This document shows positions 1 through 8,931 of a stretch of DNA of 64,000 nt, one piece after another (positions within the stretch are counted from its first letter, which is position 1; every line of letters starts with the position of its first letter). Source of the stretch: Flavobacteriales bacterium UBA952 (lineage in GTDB: Bacteria; Bacteroidota; Bacteroidia; Flavobacteriales_D; Crocinitomicaceae); contig CAJJBU010000016.1 of NCBI GenBank assembly GCA_905182495.1, positions 33,965 to 97,964 on the forward strand, in the 5' to 3' direction. A program made the position numbers and the translations under genes. The notes under the pieces were generated by a model. That model was not told the origin of the DNA and ran no database searches. It saw only the letters and a program-made list of their open reading frames with translations.

Positions 1-541
1 GAGTCTCGGCGTCCAATGTTTTAAGGATCCGTGCATATTCTTGTTTTACATTCGGGTTTAAAGTGAGTAAGGGAGTGTTTCTTTCCTTACTCAATAATTT
101 ATAGAGCTCCATGGAATCCATTTCTTTTCCCAATTGTGGAAGCTGTATTTCTGTGTAATCAAATATAAAATAACGGCTCCAAGCCATTAAGTTTTGGATT
201 AGCTGGTCAATCGCCGCTATAATATGAGTTGCCTTGTTAGCAATGGCTATCGTTTTTTTAATCTCACTCTTATTCACTTCATAACTCTGGTGTAATTCAA
301 TCCAATTGTCTCCGGAAACAATTGGGATATCAAAATTCGGAACATCATCTGAGGGCTTATTTAGAATACTGAAAGCCATCTGTAATTTACCAAGTACTTC
401 TTGTCTTTTTCGAAGGACTTTTGGGATGACCGCCTGGATAAGTATGCTTTTTTTGATTTCAAACAACTGCTGCTCATATGCATCTTGTGCATTATCAAAA
501 TCGTCAACTTTAAGAAGGAGTTTAGCTGTTTTTTGATCCAT
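1..541 (-). CDS. hypothetical protein, partial (runs off window start)
   Basis: Reverse-strand open frame from ATG at 541 (MDQKTAKLLLKVDDFDNAQDAYEQQLFEIKKSILIQ...) with no stop to position 1; overlaps the end of the next gene slightly. Confidence 0.6.
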   Translation of the reverse strand, partial: MDQKTAKLLLKVDDFDNAQDAYEQQLFEIKKSILIQAVIPKVLRKRQEVLGKLQMAFSILNKPSDDVPNFDIPIVSGDNWIELHQSYEVNKSEIKKTIAIANKATHIIAAIDQLIQNLMAWSRYFIFDYTEIQLPQLGKEMDSMELYKLLSKERNTPLLTLNPNVKQEYARILKTLDAET

Positions 542-1286
542 TCTTGATTTTATTTCGCCTCATTCTGATATTCAATATTTCCACGAGTAGGGCATAGGCT
601 AAGGCGAAATAAATATAACCCTTAGGGAAATGTTGTCCAAAAGCTTCTGAAATAAGCAGTATTCCAATGGCAACAAGAAAACTCAATGCAATCATTTTTA
701 CAGTGGGGTGTTCGGATATGAAATCACTGATTTGTTTGGCAAAACTAATCATGATGATCATGGAGATAATTATGGCAAAAACAATAATGGCCATGGGGCT
801 TGAATTCGTTTGTGCACCAACACCATTTGTCATTCCCACGGCTGAAATAATAGAGTCAAAACTAAAGATCACGTCTATCAGAATGATTTGTCCTATTATA
901 TGAGATAAACTAATCGTTTTTTTCTTACTGGTTTCATGCTCGTGGTTAATATTCTTGTGCATTTCTGAAACCGATTTGTAAATCAAGAACAATCCTCCAA
1001 GTAGGAGTATGATGCTTTGAGCGCTAAAAGGCGTTTTGAAAATAAAGAACAAAGGATCCGTTAGTTGCATGATTAAAGAGACAATCGAAAGCAATGCAAG
1101 ACGAAGAATCAGGGCTATGGATAAGCCAATGTTTCTTGCTTTTCTTTGTTGTAAAGGCTCCAGGTCATCAGTGACAATACTTATAAATAGGATGTTATCG
1201 ATTCCTAATACAATTTCAAGGACAGAAAGAATGAGCAGATAAATCCAGCCTTCCCAATGGGTAAATATATCAAAGTAATCAAGCAT
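522..1286 (-). CDS. TerC family integral membrane protein
   Basis: ORF with TerC signature (LSVLEIVLGIDNILFISIV, VIFSFDSIISAVGM) and multiple hydrophobic helices. Confidence 0.88.
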   Translation of the reverse strand: MLDYFDIFTHWEGWIYLLILSVLEIVLGIDNILFISIVTDDLEPLQQRKARNIGLSIALILRLALLSIVSLIMQLTDPLFFIFKTPFSAQSIILLLGGLFLIYKSVSEMHKNINHEHETSKKKTISLSHIIGQIILIDVIFSFDSIISAVGMTNGVGAQTNSSPMAIIVFAIIISMIIMISFAKQISDFISEHPTVKMIALSFLVAIGILLISEAFGQHFPKGYIYFALAYALLVEILNIRMRRNKIKNGSKNS

Positions 1287-2964
1287 TTTTTAAATGTTTA
1301 AAAAATAGGTGTAGATCCGTAGGATTTTCCGTTGAATCAGTTTCCAATACTAACAATTGTGCATGCTCATCCTGAAAGAAATTAATCAATTGTTCTTGAT
1401 AGTCATGGCTTTGGTTTGCTTCATAAACATTAATTCCAAAGCCCCTGGCTATACTTGAAGCATCGGCCTCGTGTTTTGCTTCAAAATACCGCTCAAGTTG
1501 CTTGGAGGTTTTTGATCCATCAATGATTTTAAAAATCCCACCTCCCTTATTGTCGATGACAATCATCTTCAAGTTTCTCGGGAATGGGCTAATCCAAAGT
1601 GCATTGCTGTCATAGATAAATGAAATGTCACCGCTAATAAAGATGTGTTGTCTATTCGGGCTAGCAATGGCACAGCCAACAGCAGTGCTCGTGCAGCCGT
1701 CAATACCACTGGTTCCCCTATTACATTCATATTGAATATCTTTTATGGGGTCGAACAGTTGCATATAACGAACAATAGAACTATTCCCTAGGTGTAAGGT
1801 GCAGTTTTCAGGTAAGGTGTGATACAGTGCATTGAAAGCATGTAAATCCGTATGGTTACTCTGCTTATTGAAATAGCTTGATAAGCTATCCTTAATTTGA
1901 AAATCTACCTGATTCCAACTTGCTTTAAAGTTTAAAGTATTCAGTAGGGTCGCTTTTTTGTTTAGAAAACTCAGGAAATCACTTGCATTACAATTGTAAT
2001 AAGCATCCCTTCTTAAGAATAAATCTGTACCAATTTCTTTTGGGTGAATAGCAATGTGATATTTTGGTGCATTTTTTATAAAAAAGGCCTTTATCTTCTT
2101 TGAAACGATTGCTCCGCCTATTGTAATGATGATATCGGGTGTATATCTTTTAGCGCTTTTATTATCGATGGAGTTCAGTGCTCGATCAATACAATTCACA
2201 AAAGAAGGGTCATTAAGGCCAGAGGTGTTTTCGTTGAGTACAACCACATTTGAATTCTTATTAAAATCTATAAGCGTCCTTTTGAGAGAGACGTGTTGTG
2301 ATCCTTGTCCACATAAAACCAAAATTTTCTTATTGCTAAACTTTAGTAATTCTTCTTGATTGAGTTGAAAGGCTTTAATGTTTTTATTCACATCGACAAC
2401 CCGCTTCCTAACTGCTTCAGCCTTCCATTTTTCAAGACCATAAAGCGGTTCTTCTAGATGCACATTAAGATGCATAGGTCCAAGAGGGAGGGTGCTCAAT
2501 TCTTGAAAAAAGGAATGTGCAGTTTCCATAAATGAGTCGGGATTTACTTCTTCAATCGACGCAGACTGTTTGATGTGTTTTCCAAACAATCCATCTTGCA
2601 TAATCGTTTGTCCATGCCCTTTATTTATTAGTCTTTTAGGTCTGTCTGCAGAAAGAACAAGCAAAGGTTGTTCTCTATAGAAGCTTTCAGAAATGGCAGG
2701 AAAGTAATTTGAGATGGCTGACCCCGAAGTGCAGCAAAGTACTACTGGTTCTTGAAGAGTTTGTGCTATTCCGAGCGCATAAAAAGCCGCTGATCTTTCG
2801 TCGTGAATGACATGTGTTTTAAAGATAGGGTTTTGGTCAAATGAGATCGCAAAAGGTGCATTTCTGGACCCAGGTGAAAATACAATATGCTTTACCCCAA
2901 AGTTTAAGCACTCTTCAATAATCTTTTGAACAACTGCTTTGTTACTAATTTCCATGCTTTGCAA
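1279..2964 (-). CDS. menD: 2-succinyl-5-enolpyruvyl-6-hydroxy-3-cyclohexene-1-carboxylate synthase (ThDP-dependent)
   Basis: 561 aa; SPGSRNAPFAISF, DERSAAFYALGIAQ, TSGSAISNYFPAISESFYREQPLLVLSADRP typical of MenD; adjacent to isochorismate synthase. Confidence 0.95.
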   Translation of the reverse strand: MQSMEISNKAVVQKIIEECLNFGVKHIVFSPGSRNAPFAISFDQNPIFKTHVIHDERSAAFYALGIAQTLQEPVVLCCTSGSAISNYFPAISESFYREQPLLVLSADRPKRLINKGHGQTIMQDGLFGKHIKQSASIEEVNPDSFMETAHSFFQELSTLPLGPMHLNVHLEEPLYGLEKWKAEAVRKRVVDVNKNIKAFQLNQEELLKFSNKKILVLCGQGSQHVSLKRTLIDFNKNSNVVVLNENTSGLNDPSFVNCIDRALNSIDNKSAKRYTPDIIITIGGAIVSKKIKAFFIKNAPKYHIAIHPKEIGTDLFLRRDAYYNCNASDFLSFLNKKATLLNTLNFKASWNQVDFQIKDSLSSYFNKQSNHTDLHAFNALYHTLPENCTLHLGNSSIVRYMQLFDPIKDIQYECNRGTSGIDGCTSTAVGCAIASPNRQHIFISGDISFIYDSNALWISPFPRNLKMIVIDNKGGGIFKIIDGSKTSKQLERYFEAKHEADASSIARGFGINVYEANQSHDYQEQLINFFQDEHAQLLVLETDSTENPTDLHLFFKHLKNA

Positions 2965-2966
2965 AT

Positions 2967-3953
2967 CTACAATAAATCAAAAATACGAGACAGCGTTTCG
3001 CTTTTCCTTTCAGTTTCCTCCCATTCATCTTCAGGTGTTGAAGCAGAGGTGTATCCCCCGCCAACATATATATGCGCTTGGTTTTCGGTCAGTTGACAGC
3101 AGCGTAAATTTACATAAAGCTTGGTCATTTTTTCTGATACGAATCCGATGTAACCACAGTAAAGACTCCTATCGTATCCTTGGTCTTTGAGTTCAACAGT
3201 TTCAATAAGATCAAAGCTTTCTTTTTTTGGAACTCCACAAACAGCAGGAGTAGGATGAAGCGCATTGGCTATGTCAGCCGCCTTTCTTTTTTGAAGATCA
3301 AAGGATATGTCACTACGGATATGTTCTATGTTACCTGCAGGAGAAGTGTAAGGTCCGTTGATTTCTATAGAGGCGACTTCTTGTTCATTTAGGATATTTG
3401 AAATATAGTCTGTTACAAATTTTTGCTCGGCATACTCTTTCTTCTGCCAGGTAGTGTTTGAGTTGATCTCTTTCGTCCCTGCTAAAGACATTGTGAACCC
3501 ACTGTCAGCGTGGGTTTCTAACAAGGTTTCAGGACTCGCGCCTACCCATGTGCCAAAATATTCTGATGAAGCCATGTAGACGAATGCTTTTGGATATGTA
3601 CTACATAGTTTTTCGAAAAGAGCCCAAGCTTTATCGGTTGAAAATAAAGTTGATTTTATTCTCGATAAAACTATTTTTTCAACACCTAAGGTTGGCATTA
3701 GTCTTAGTACCATTGATGCGTAATCCATGTAGGATTGCTCAGTTATAGAATAGGGAATTTCTTTTTTTAAATGGAATGGTTTTCTTTCAAAGCCTTGACT
3801 GCTTTGAAAAATAAATTTTTTCTTTTTGTAGAAATCCGTAATAACAAAACCATCAATCTTATTTTGTGTTAAAGAAACCTCTTTAAATAATCCGTTTTCT
3901 CGGGCTATTTCCTGATTTGGAAACCGATAACATAAAATATCCTTTGACATCAC
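2967..3953 (-). CDS. menF: isochorismate synthase (chorismate-binding enzyme)
   Basis: C-terminal motifs HPTPAVCGVPKKESFDLIE, YCGYIGF, VGGGYTSASTPEDEWEETERKS; upstream of menD in the same operon. Confidence 0.92.
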   Translation of the reverse strand: MMSKDILCYRFPNQEIARENGLFKEVSLTQNKIDGFVITDFYKKKKFIFQSSQGFERKPFHLKKEIPYSITEQSYMDYASMVLRLMPTLGVEKIVLSRIKSTLFSTDKAWALFEKLCSTYPKAFVYMASSEYFGTWVGASPETLLETHADSGFTMSLAGTKEINSNTTWQKKEYAEQKFVTDYISNILNEQEVASIEINGPYTSPAGNIEHIRSDISFDLQKRKAADIANALHPTPAVCGVPKKESFDLIETVELKDQGYDRSLYCGYIGFVSEKMTKLYVNLRCCQLTENQAHIYVGGGYTSASTPEDEWEETERKSETLSRIFDLL

Positions 3954-4375
3954 TATATATCAATAATCATAACGGTAAGTCTACCAGAACAAACGAGCTT
4001 GTTTGTCCCTTCTTCTTTAATGTCGACTTGCCAAAGATGTGTGCGTTTCCCTGCGTGAACAATTGTTCCCGTCGCAATCACATTTCCTGTACGAATCCCA
4101 CCAATATGATTTGCATTTATTTCAATCCCTACGGGGTGTTGTTTGCTTATATCTAAAAGTAGCGTAGAGCCCATCGAACCAATGCTCTCAATTAGAGCGG
4201 CACTTGCGCCCCCGTGAAGTAAGCCCATAGGTTGGTGGGTTCTTGAATCAACAGGCATTTTTGAAATGACATAGTCATCTCCCAACTCAATACATTCTAT
4301 ACCGAGCTGCTCCATCAATGTGTTTTTATTCATTGAATTGATAACATCAATAGGAATCTGTTTTAATTTCTTCAT
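3953..4375 (-). CDS. menI: hotdog-fold thioesterase, PaaI/MenI type (probable DHNA-CoA hydrolase)
   Basis: QPMGLLHGGASAALIESIGS and IEINANHIGGIRTGNVIATGTIVHAGKRTHLWQVDI; first gene of the menaquinone operon. Confidence 0.8.
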   Translation of the reverse strand: MKKLKQIPIDVINSMNKNTLMEQLGIECIELGDDYVISKMPVDSRTHQPMGLLHGGASAALIESIGSMGSTLLLDISKQHPVGIEINANHIGGIRTGNVIATGTIVHAGKRTHLWQVDIKEEGTNKLVCSGRLTVMIIDI

Positions 4376-4496
4376 AATTCAATAACAAATATACTCGTTT
4401 ACTGTTTTGGTTTGTATTCAATTTCATTTATGATTGTATAATTGCCTAGGTTATGTTCAGGGATTCATATGTTTTTTAACCTTGGTTGAATTTTTC

Positions 4497-4527
4497 TTTG
4501 TCAATATTGAAAGTATTGCTACTTTTG
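4497..4527 (+). promoter_or_regulatory. Bacteroidetes-type promoter (TTTG-N19-TAnnTTTG) of tRNA-Ser
   Basis: TTTG at 4497-4500, 19-nt spacer, TACTTTTG at 4520-4527, 4 nt before the tRNA start. Confidence 0.75.
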
Positions 4528-4531
4528 CCAC

Positions 4532-4619
4532 GGAGAATTGGCAGAGTGGTCGATTGCGGTAGTCTTGAAAACTATTGTACCGCGAGGTACCGGGGGTTCG
4601 AATCCCTCATTCTCCGCCA
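4532..4619 (+). tRNA. tRNA-Ser (UGA), CCA encoded
   Basis: GGAGAAT...ATTCTCC acceptor stem, anticodon TGA in cttgaaaac, long variable arm, GGTTCGAATCC T-arm, gCCA 3' end. Confidence 0.95.
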
Positions 4620-4627
4620 AAAAAAAA

Positions 4628-4657
4628 AGAGTCTTGCAAAGCAAGGCTCTTTTTTTG
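4628..4657 (+). terminator. rho-independent terminator after tRNA-Ser
   Basis: agagtcttgc-aaa-gcaaggctct hairpin followed by T7. Confidence 0.8.
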
Positions 4658-4739
4658 TTTACGGAAATAGGATGAGAAAATCCGGGTTTCTATTTAAATC
4701 AAAGATTTAAGAAATGACCGCTTTTATGGTTTTAGGATA

Positions 4740-5240
4740 TTAGGCTCGCTTTCCGATTTCGATGAGTTCAAGAGCATGTATTCGATCTGCTGATATCGAG
4801 AATCTCAAAAGAGTTTTTACTTTATGAAAACCTTTGTATCCGCAAGCCCCAGGATTCATCCAAAGCATATTGTGAGTTTTATCCATTTTGACCAAAGCGA
4901 TATGAGAGTGGCCGCAAATAAATAGTTTAGGTGCACCATTTCTCTGGAGTTCTTCATAAGCAGTTTTCGAATATCGTTCTGGTTTTCCGCCAATATGGGT
5001 AATCAACACCTCCACATCTTCAATGTTAAATCTCAAAAACTCTTCACATTCTTGCCTTAAATCATGGTTGTCGATATTTCCCCATACAGCGCGAGTCGGT
5101 TTAAAGTTTTTTAATTCGTCGAGAACCTCAAGAGAGCCAATGTCTCCAGCGTGCCAAATTTCGTCAACTTCAGAAAAATAAGTTTTTACTTTTGGGTCCA
5201 AAAATCCATGTGTATCAGAAAGGAGGCCGATCTTTTTCAA
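4740..5240 (-). CDS. YfcE/MJ0936-type metallophosphoesterase
   Basis: IGLLSDTHGFLDP, WHAGDIGSLEVLDEL, WGNIDN, CGHSHI metal-binding motifs. Confidence 0.9.
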   Translation of the reverse strand: MKKIGLLSDTHGFLDPKVKTYFSEVDEIWHAGDIGSLEVLDELKNFKPTRAVWGNIDNHDLRQECEEFLRFNIEDVEVLITHIGGKPERYSKTAYEELQRNGAPKLFICGHSHIALVKMDKTHNMLWMNPGACGYKGFHKVKTLLRFSISADRIHALELIEIGKRA

Positions 5241-5243
5241 AAT

Positions 5244-7037
5244 TTATTCTTTGCTTGTTCCTGTTAACTCATCGCCTGAGCGATCCTCAAGATCACTTTG
5301 CTGTTTCTTAAACAAATCAAAGTAAAATCCTTTCTTGTTCAATAGAGCAGTATGGCTGCCTTCTTCAATGATACTTCCTTCATCAATAACAATGATGTGT
5401 TCAGCATTTCTAATTGTTGAAATTCGATGGCTCACAATTAGCGTTGTACGATCGTTATTCGTTTTATTGAGCTCCTTTAGTATTTTATCCTCCGTTTCCG
5501 TATCCACAGCTGAAAGACAATCATCTAAGATGAGGATTTCTGGGTTTCGTAGTAATGATCTTGCTATACTTAGTCGTTGTTTCTGTCCACCGCTAAGATT
5601 GACGCCACGTTCACCTAGAAGGGTCTCGTACCCATCTTCTAAGTTTTGTATTGTACTTAATATATCGGCGGTCTCACAAACGGAATCAATTTGATTTTGG
5701 CTCACGTCAGTCTCATTTGAACCAAATTTTATGTTGTTGTTTATTGAATCAGAAAAAAGAAATACATCTTGAGGAACCACTCCTAGAGATGTTTTAAATC
5801 CATCAGTTCTTATGGTATTCAAGTTAATTCCATCAATCGTAATGCTTCCGGAGTCCGGTCGAAACTGCCGAAGTAATAAGGCTATTATCGTTGATTTACC
5901 ACTTCCTGTTTTACCTATAATGGCAAAAGTTTTCCCTTTAGGAATCGTAAATGAAAGATGATTGATCGCTGATATACCAGTGTTTTCATAAATAAAGGAT
6001 ACATCACGAAATGTGATGTCTTTTGAAAAGGTGTAGTCCACTGTTTCTTCATGCTTATAGCTATCCGTTTTAATCTGCAGAAATTCATTGATTCTTTGTT
6101 GTGATGCGGCGGCTCGCTGGATCAGCGACGTGACCCAGCCTATACTAGCAAATGGCCAGGTTAAATTGTTGACGAAAAATATGAAGGCCACAATACCGCC
6201 TAAGGAAATTTCATTATTAAATGACATTTTCCCGCCTAGATATATGGACAACAATGTGCTTAGGCCAATTAAGAATAGAATGGTTGGAATAAAGAGGGCA
6301 TTGACAAAAACAAGTTTCATGCTCTTGTTTTTATAGGTATTCGCAGCGTTTTCAAATTTAGTATTCGTTGAACCCTGTTGGCTGTAGGCTTTAATGACTC
6401 GCATACCAGCAAAGCTTTCTTGTGCAATCGTTGAAAGTAAGGATTGCTCTTCTTGAACTTTCCTACTCAAGAAATTCATTTTTGCTGAGACCTTGTAAAT
6501 CAAAAAGGACATAATCGGTAGAGGTATAAGAACGAATGCAGTAAGTAAAGGAGAGATCATAATCATTTGATATACCACAAGTGTAAATAGAACAACGATG
6601 TTAATGGAATACATGACTCCCGGGCCCAGATACATTCTGACATGACTTACGTCTTCAGAAATTCTATTCATAAGATCTCCGGTATTGTTCTTTTTATAAA
6701 ATGATAAATCAAGGTTCTGGTATTGATTGTAGATTTCATTTTTCAGATCGAATTCAATATGACGAGACATCACTATAATGGTTTGTCTCATAAGAAACAG
6801 GAAGAACCCTTTGGCAAGTGATAAGAGCATATACATCCCGCCAATTTTAAAAGAAATCCATAAAACATCGTTTACTGAGTTGATGCTTATGTCTGACATA
6901 AATGAATCGATAGTAGATTTGACATAGAGCGGCATTCGAACCCCGAAGTAATTACTGACAATTGTGAATAGAATTCCGAGAAGGAGATGCCACTTGTATT
7001 TAAGGAAATATTTATTCAGATGTTTAAGTGACTTCAT
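5244..7037 (-). CDS. ABC exporter, fused permease/ATPase (MsbA-like)
   Basis: TM domain plus Walker A (GKTGSGKST), LSGGQKQRLSIARSLL, Walker B (ILILDDCLSAVD). Confidence 0.93.
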   Translation of the reverse strand: MKSLKHLNKYFLKYKWHLLLGILFTIVSNYFGVRMPLYVKSTIDSFMSDISINSVNDVLWISFKIGGMYMLLSLAKGFFLFLMRQTIIVMSRHIEFDLKNEIYNQYQNLDLSFYKKNNTGDLMNRISEDVSHVRMYLGPGVMYSINIVVLFTLVVYQMIMISPLLTAFVLIPLPIMSFLIYKVSAKMNFLSRKVQEEQSLLSTIAQESFAGMRVIKAYSQQGSTNTKFENAANTYKNKSMKLVFVNALFIPTILFLIGLSTLLSIYLGGKMSFNNEISLGGIVAFIFFVNNLTWPFASIGWVTSLIQRAAASQQRINEFLQIKTDSYKHEETVDYTFSKDITFRDVSFIYENTGISAINHLSFTIPKGKTFAIIGKTGSGKSTIIALLLRQFRPDSGSITIDGINLNTIRTDGFKTSLGVVPQDVFLFSDSINNNIKFGSNETDVSQNQIDSVCETADILSTIQNLEDGYETLLGERGVNLSGGQKQRLSIARSLLRNPEILILDDCLSAVDTETEDKILKELNKTNNDRTTLIVSHRISTIRNAEHIIVIDEGSIIEEGSHTALLNKKGFYFDLFKKQQSDLEDRSGDELTGTSKE

Positions 7038-7152
7038 GTATTTATTGCTAATTTTAAAGGCGCAATTCGGCAAATGTAAAACTAATGATTCGGACCGAAA
7101 AAGGGCTCATGATTTTCAATAATTCCGAATATTTTAGGATAAACAACAAAGA

Positions 7153-7506
7153 ATGAAAAAGGTCTATTTTTTAAAAAGTTGTTCAACAAATCAACGTATT
7201 TTAAAGCAATTAAATCTTGGTGAAGATGTAAGTCTTCAAAACATCAAAGAAGAAAATATAGATGAGCTTACCCTTGATTTTTTAAAAGAAAAAATCGGGT
7301 CGTATGAAGCTTTGTTTTCGAAAAAGGCGATGAAATATAGATCTCTCGGTCTTAGTGAAATAGTTTTGACAGAGGCTGATTATAAACGTTATATTCTCGA
7401 AGAGTATACCTTTGTGAAACGTCCCTTCATGATTAATGGTGATGAAGTTTTTATAGGAAACTCGAAGAATGTCGTTTCAGATGCCGTAAAGTCATTTAAT
7501 AAATAG
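7153..7506 (+). CDS. ArsC/Spx-family thioredoxin-like protein
   Basis: 117 aa; YFLKSCSTNQRIL N-terminus, FVKRPFMINGDEVFIGN C-terminus typical of ArsC family. Confidence 0.75.
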   Translation: MKKVYFLKSCSTNQRILKQLNLGEDVSLQNIKEENIDELTLDFLKEKIGSYEALFSKKAMKYRSLGLSEIVLTEADYKRYILEEYTFVKRPFMINGDEVFIGNSKNVVSDAVKSFNK

Positions 7507-7509
7507 AAT

Positions 7510-7722
7510 ATGAAAAAGAATGTTTGCATAGTTGTTTTTTTGTCTTCTCTAATTTTGAGTTGTACTACCCAGAATTCATATAATAATGCAGAAATGGAGA
7601 ATATTGATTTGAATCAACAAAATGAAGGAAGAAATCGCGTCGATTCTGCAATAACAATTAAAGTCGACCCCAATGCAAAGAATGGATCTTTTGCTTCACG
7701 TAAAAGGAAAATAAAGGGCTGA
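7510..7722 (+). CDS. small lipoprotein of unknown function
   Basis: signal peptide with lipobox (SSLILSCT), directly after the ArsC-like gene. Confidence 0.5.
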   Translation: MKKNVCIVVFLSSLILSCTTQNSYNNAEMENIDLNQQNEGRNRVDSAITIKVDPNAKNGSFASRKRKIKG

Positions 7723-8820
7723 TTTATTTATTGAATATTCTTTTAATCCAGCTTTTCTTACTCTTTTTTTGAATAGGGGGAACAAGTCTTTTATCAAACG
7801 GAATGTTTCTAAAAGTACTTTTTTCTTTGGATACTTTTTAAAGAAGGAGTCGATCACACTTCCTATATTATACGCATGCTCAATAGGATCGGTATGATTT
7901 GTAGAATCTAAGTCTAACATTTGAATCAAATTTGAATTTGGAAATTCTGTTTTTATTGAGGCTAAAAAGGTTTGATTCCAAATAAAAACGAGTTGCTTCC
8001 CATCTCTAATTTTTAATTCATTTATAAGGTGAAATGTAAGTGATTTGAAAAATTTAAAATTATTTTTAATGAAATTTTTATCCTTTAAAACAAGCTCGTA
8101 AAGGCATGCTCTTGCAGCAAAAGCGACAACATGATCATAGCGATCGCCTTTAAAGTTGTGTTCCTTTTTATTTAGGTTTGATTCATTTTTAAATTGATTA
8201 AAACAATAATCATATAATATTAAATCCAAGGCATTTTTTTCCTTAATGAGTTCAATTAACTCTTGTGAAAGGTCCTCAATTTTAGGGCGCCGAATAGTCA
8301 TTCGTTTAATTGGAATTTCTTTTTTCCATTTGATCCCTAAGTGCTGATTAAAATAGGATAGTGATTCAGAAAACCGTTCGAAAATACCAACGTAAATGGG
8401 TAGGTTGTCAATCGCATTTATAACACTTTCTAAGTCAGCGGGAGAAGGTCGAACTGTGCTATACATTCGATTTCCTTTTAAGAAGTTGATAACATAATTT
8501 TGCGTTTGAGGACTTTTTATGTAGTCCTCAAAGCTCTTTGGTTTGGATTTGATTAAGTCTGTAAATTCATTTCTGTTGGTAATGAAATAATATTCTGAGA
8601 CCAAACGGTCAACAGGATGCCTTAACATCATGAAAATCCTTTCATTTTTATACTTGTCTCTGTTTTTGTTCAAGAAAATATCTCCTGAATTGGAAGACTT
8701 ATCACTTAAAATATGACGATAATTGAACCCTGGTTTGGTCTGCCAATAAGTACCATTCATCGCAGCATTTATAGTCGTGCCACCTGTCTTTGGTATATGA
8801 ATAAAGATCATTTCTGACAT
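7696..8820 (-). CDS. sulfotransferase-family protein
   Basis: N-terminal PAPS 5'-phosphosulfate loop-like MIFIHIPKTGGTTINAAMNG and MLRHPVDRLVSEYYF. Confidence 0.8.
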   Translation of the reverse strand: MSEMIFIHIPKTGGTTINAAMNGTYWQTKPGFNYRHILSDKSSNSGDIFLNKNRDKYKNERIFMMLRHPVDRLVSEYYFITNRNEFTDLIKSKPKSFEDYIKSPQTQNYVINFLKGNRMYSTVRPSPADLESVINAIDNLPIYVGIFERFSESLSYFNQHLGIKWKKEIPIKRMTIRRPKIEDLSQELIELIKEKNALDLILYDYCFNQFKNESNLNKKEHNFKGDRYDHVVAFAARACLYELVLKDKNFIKNNFKFFKSLTFHLINELKIRDGKQLVFIWNQTFLASIKTEFPNSNLIQMLDLDSTNHTDPIEHAYNIGSVIDSFFKKYPKKKVLLETFRLIKDLFPLFKKRVRKAGLKEYSINKSALYFPFT

Positions 8821-8902
8821 GGTAGCAAAATTATTTCTTTTAGTTTACAATTTTTTTTGATTAAAAAAAAAAGAATGATATCCAACTTTAAGATTTTAAA
8901 AG

Positions 8903-8910
8903 TAAATTTG
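8903..8910 (+). promoter_or_regulatory. -7 element TAAATTTG upstream of secreted protein gene
   Basis: matches TAnnTTTG, 22 nt before the ATG; no clear -33 box seen. Confidence 0.4.
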
Positions 8911-8931
8911 ATTAAACAAAAATAAATTATT

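Noticed and set aside
522-1286. TerC protein as evidence of tellurite resistance
   Set aside because: TerC-family membrane proteins are widespread (metal/Mn export-like); no other ter genes nearby.
4486-4710. 74-aa ORF across the tRNA-Ser gene
   Set aside because: Overlaps the tRNA and its terminator; not a protein gene.
5335-5694. 119-aa plus-strand ORF inside the ABC exporter gene
   Set aside because: Shadow ORF of the ATPase domain.
7153-7506. ArsC-like protein as arsenic resistance
   Set aside because: No other ars genes; the ArsC/Spx family is broadly distributed with other functions.
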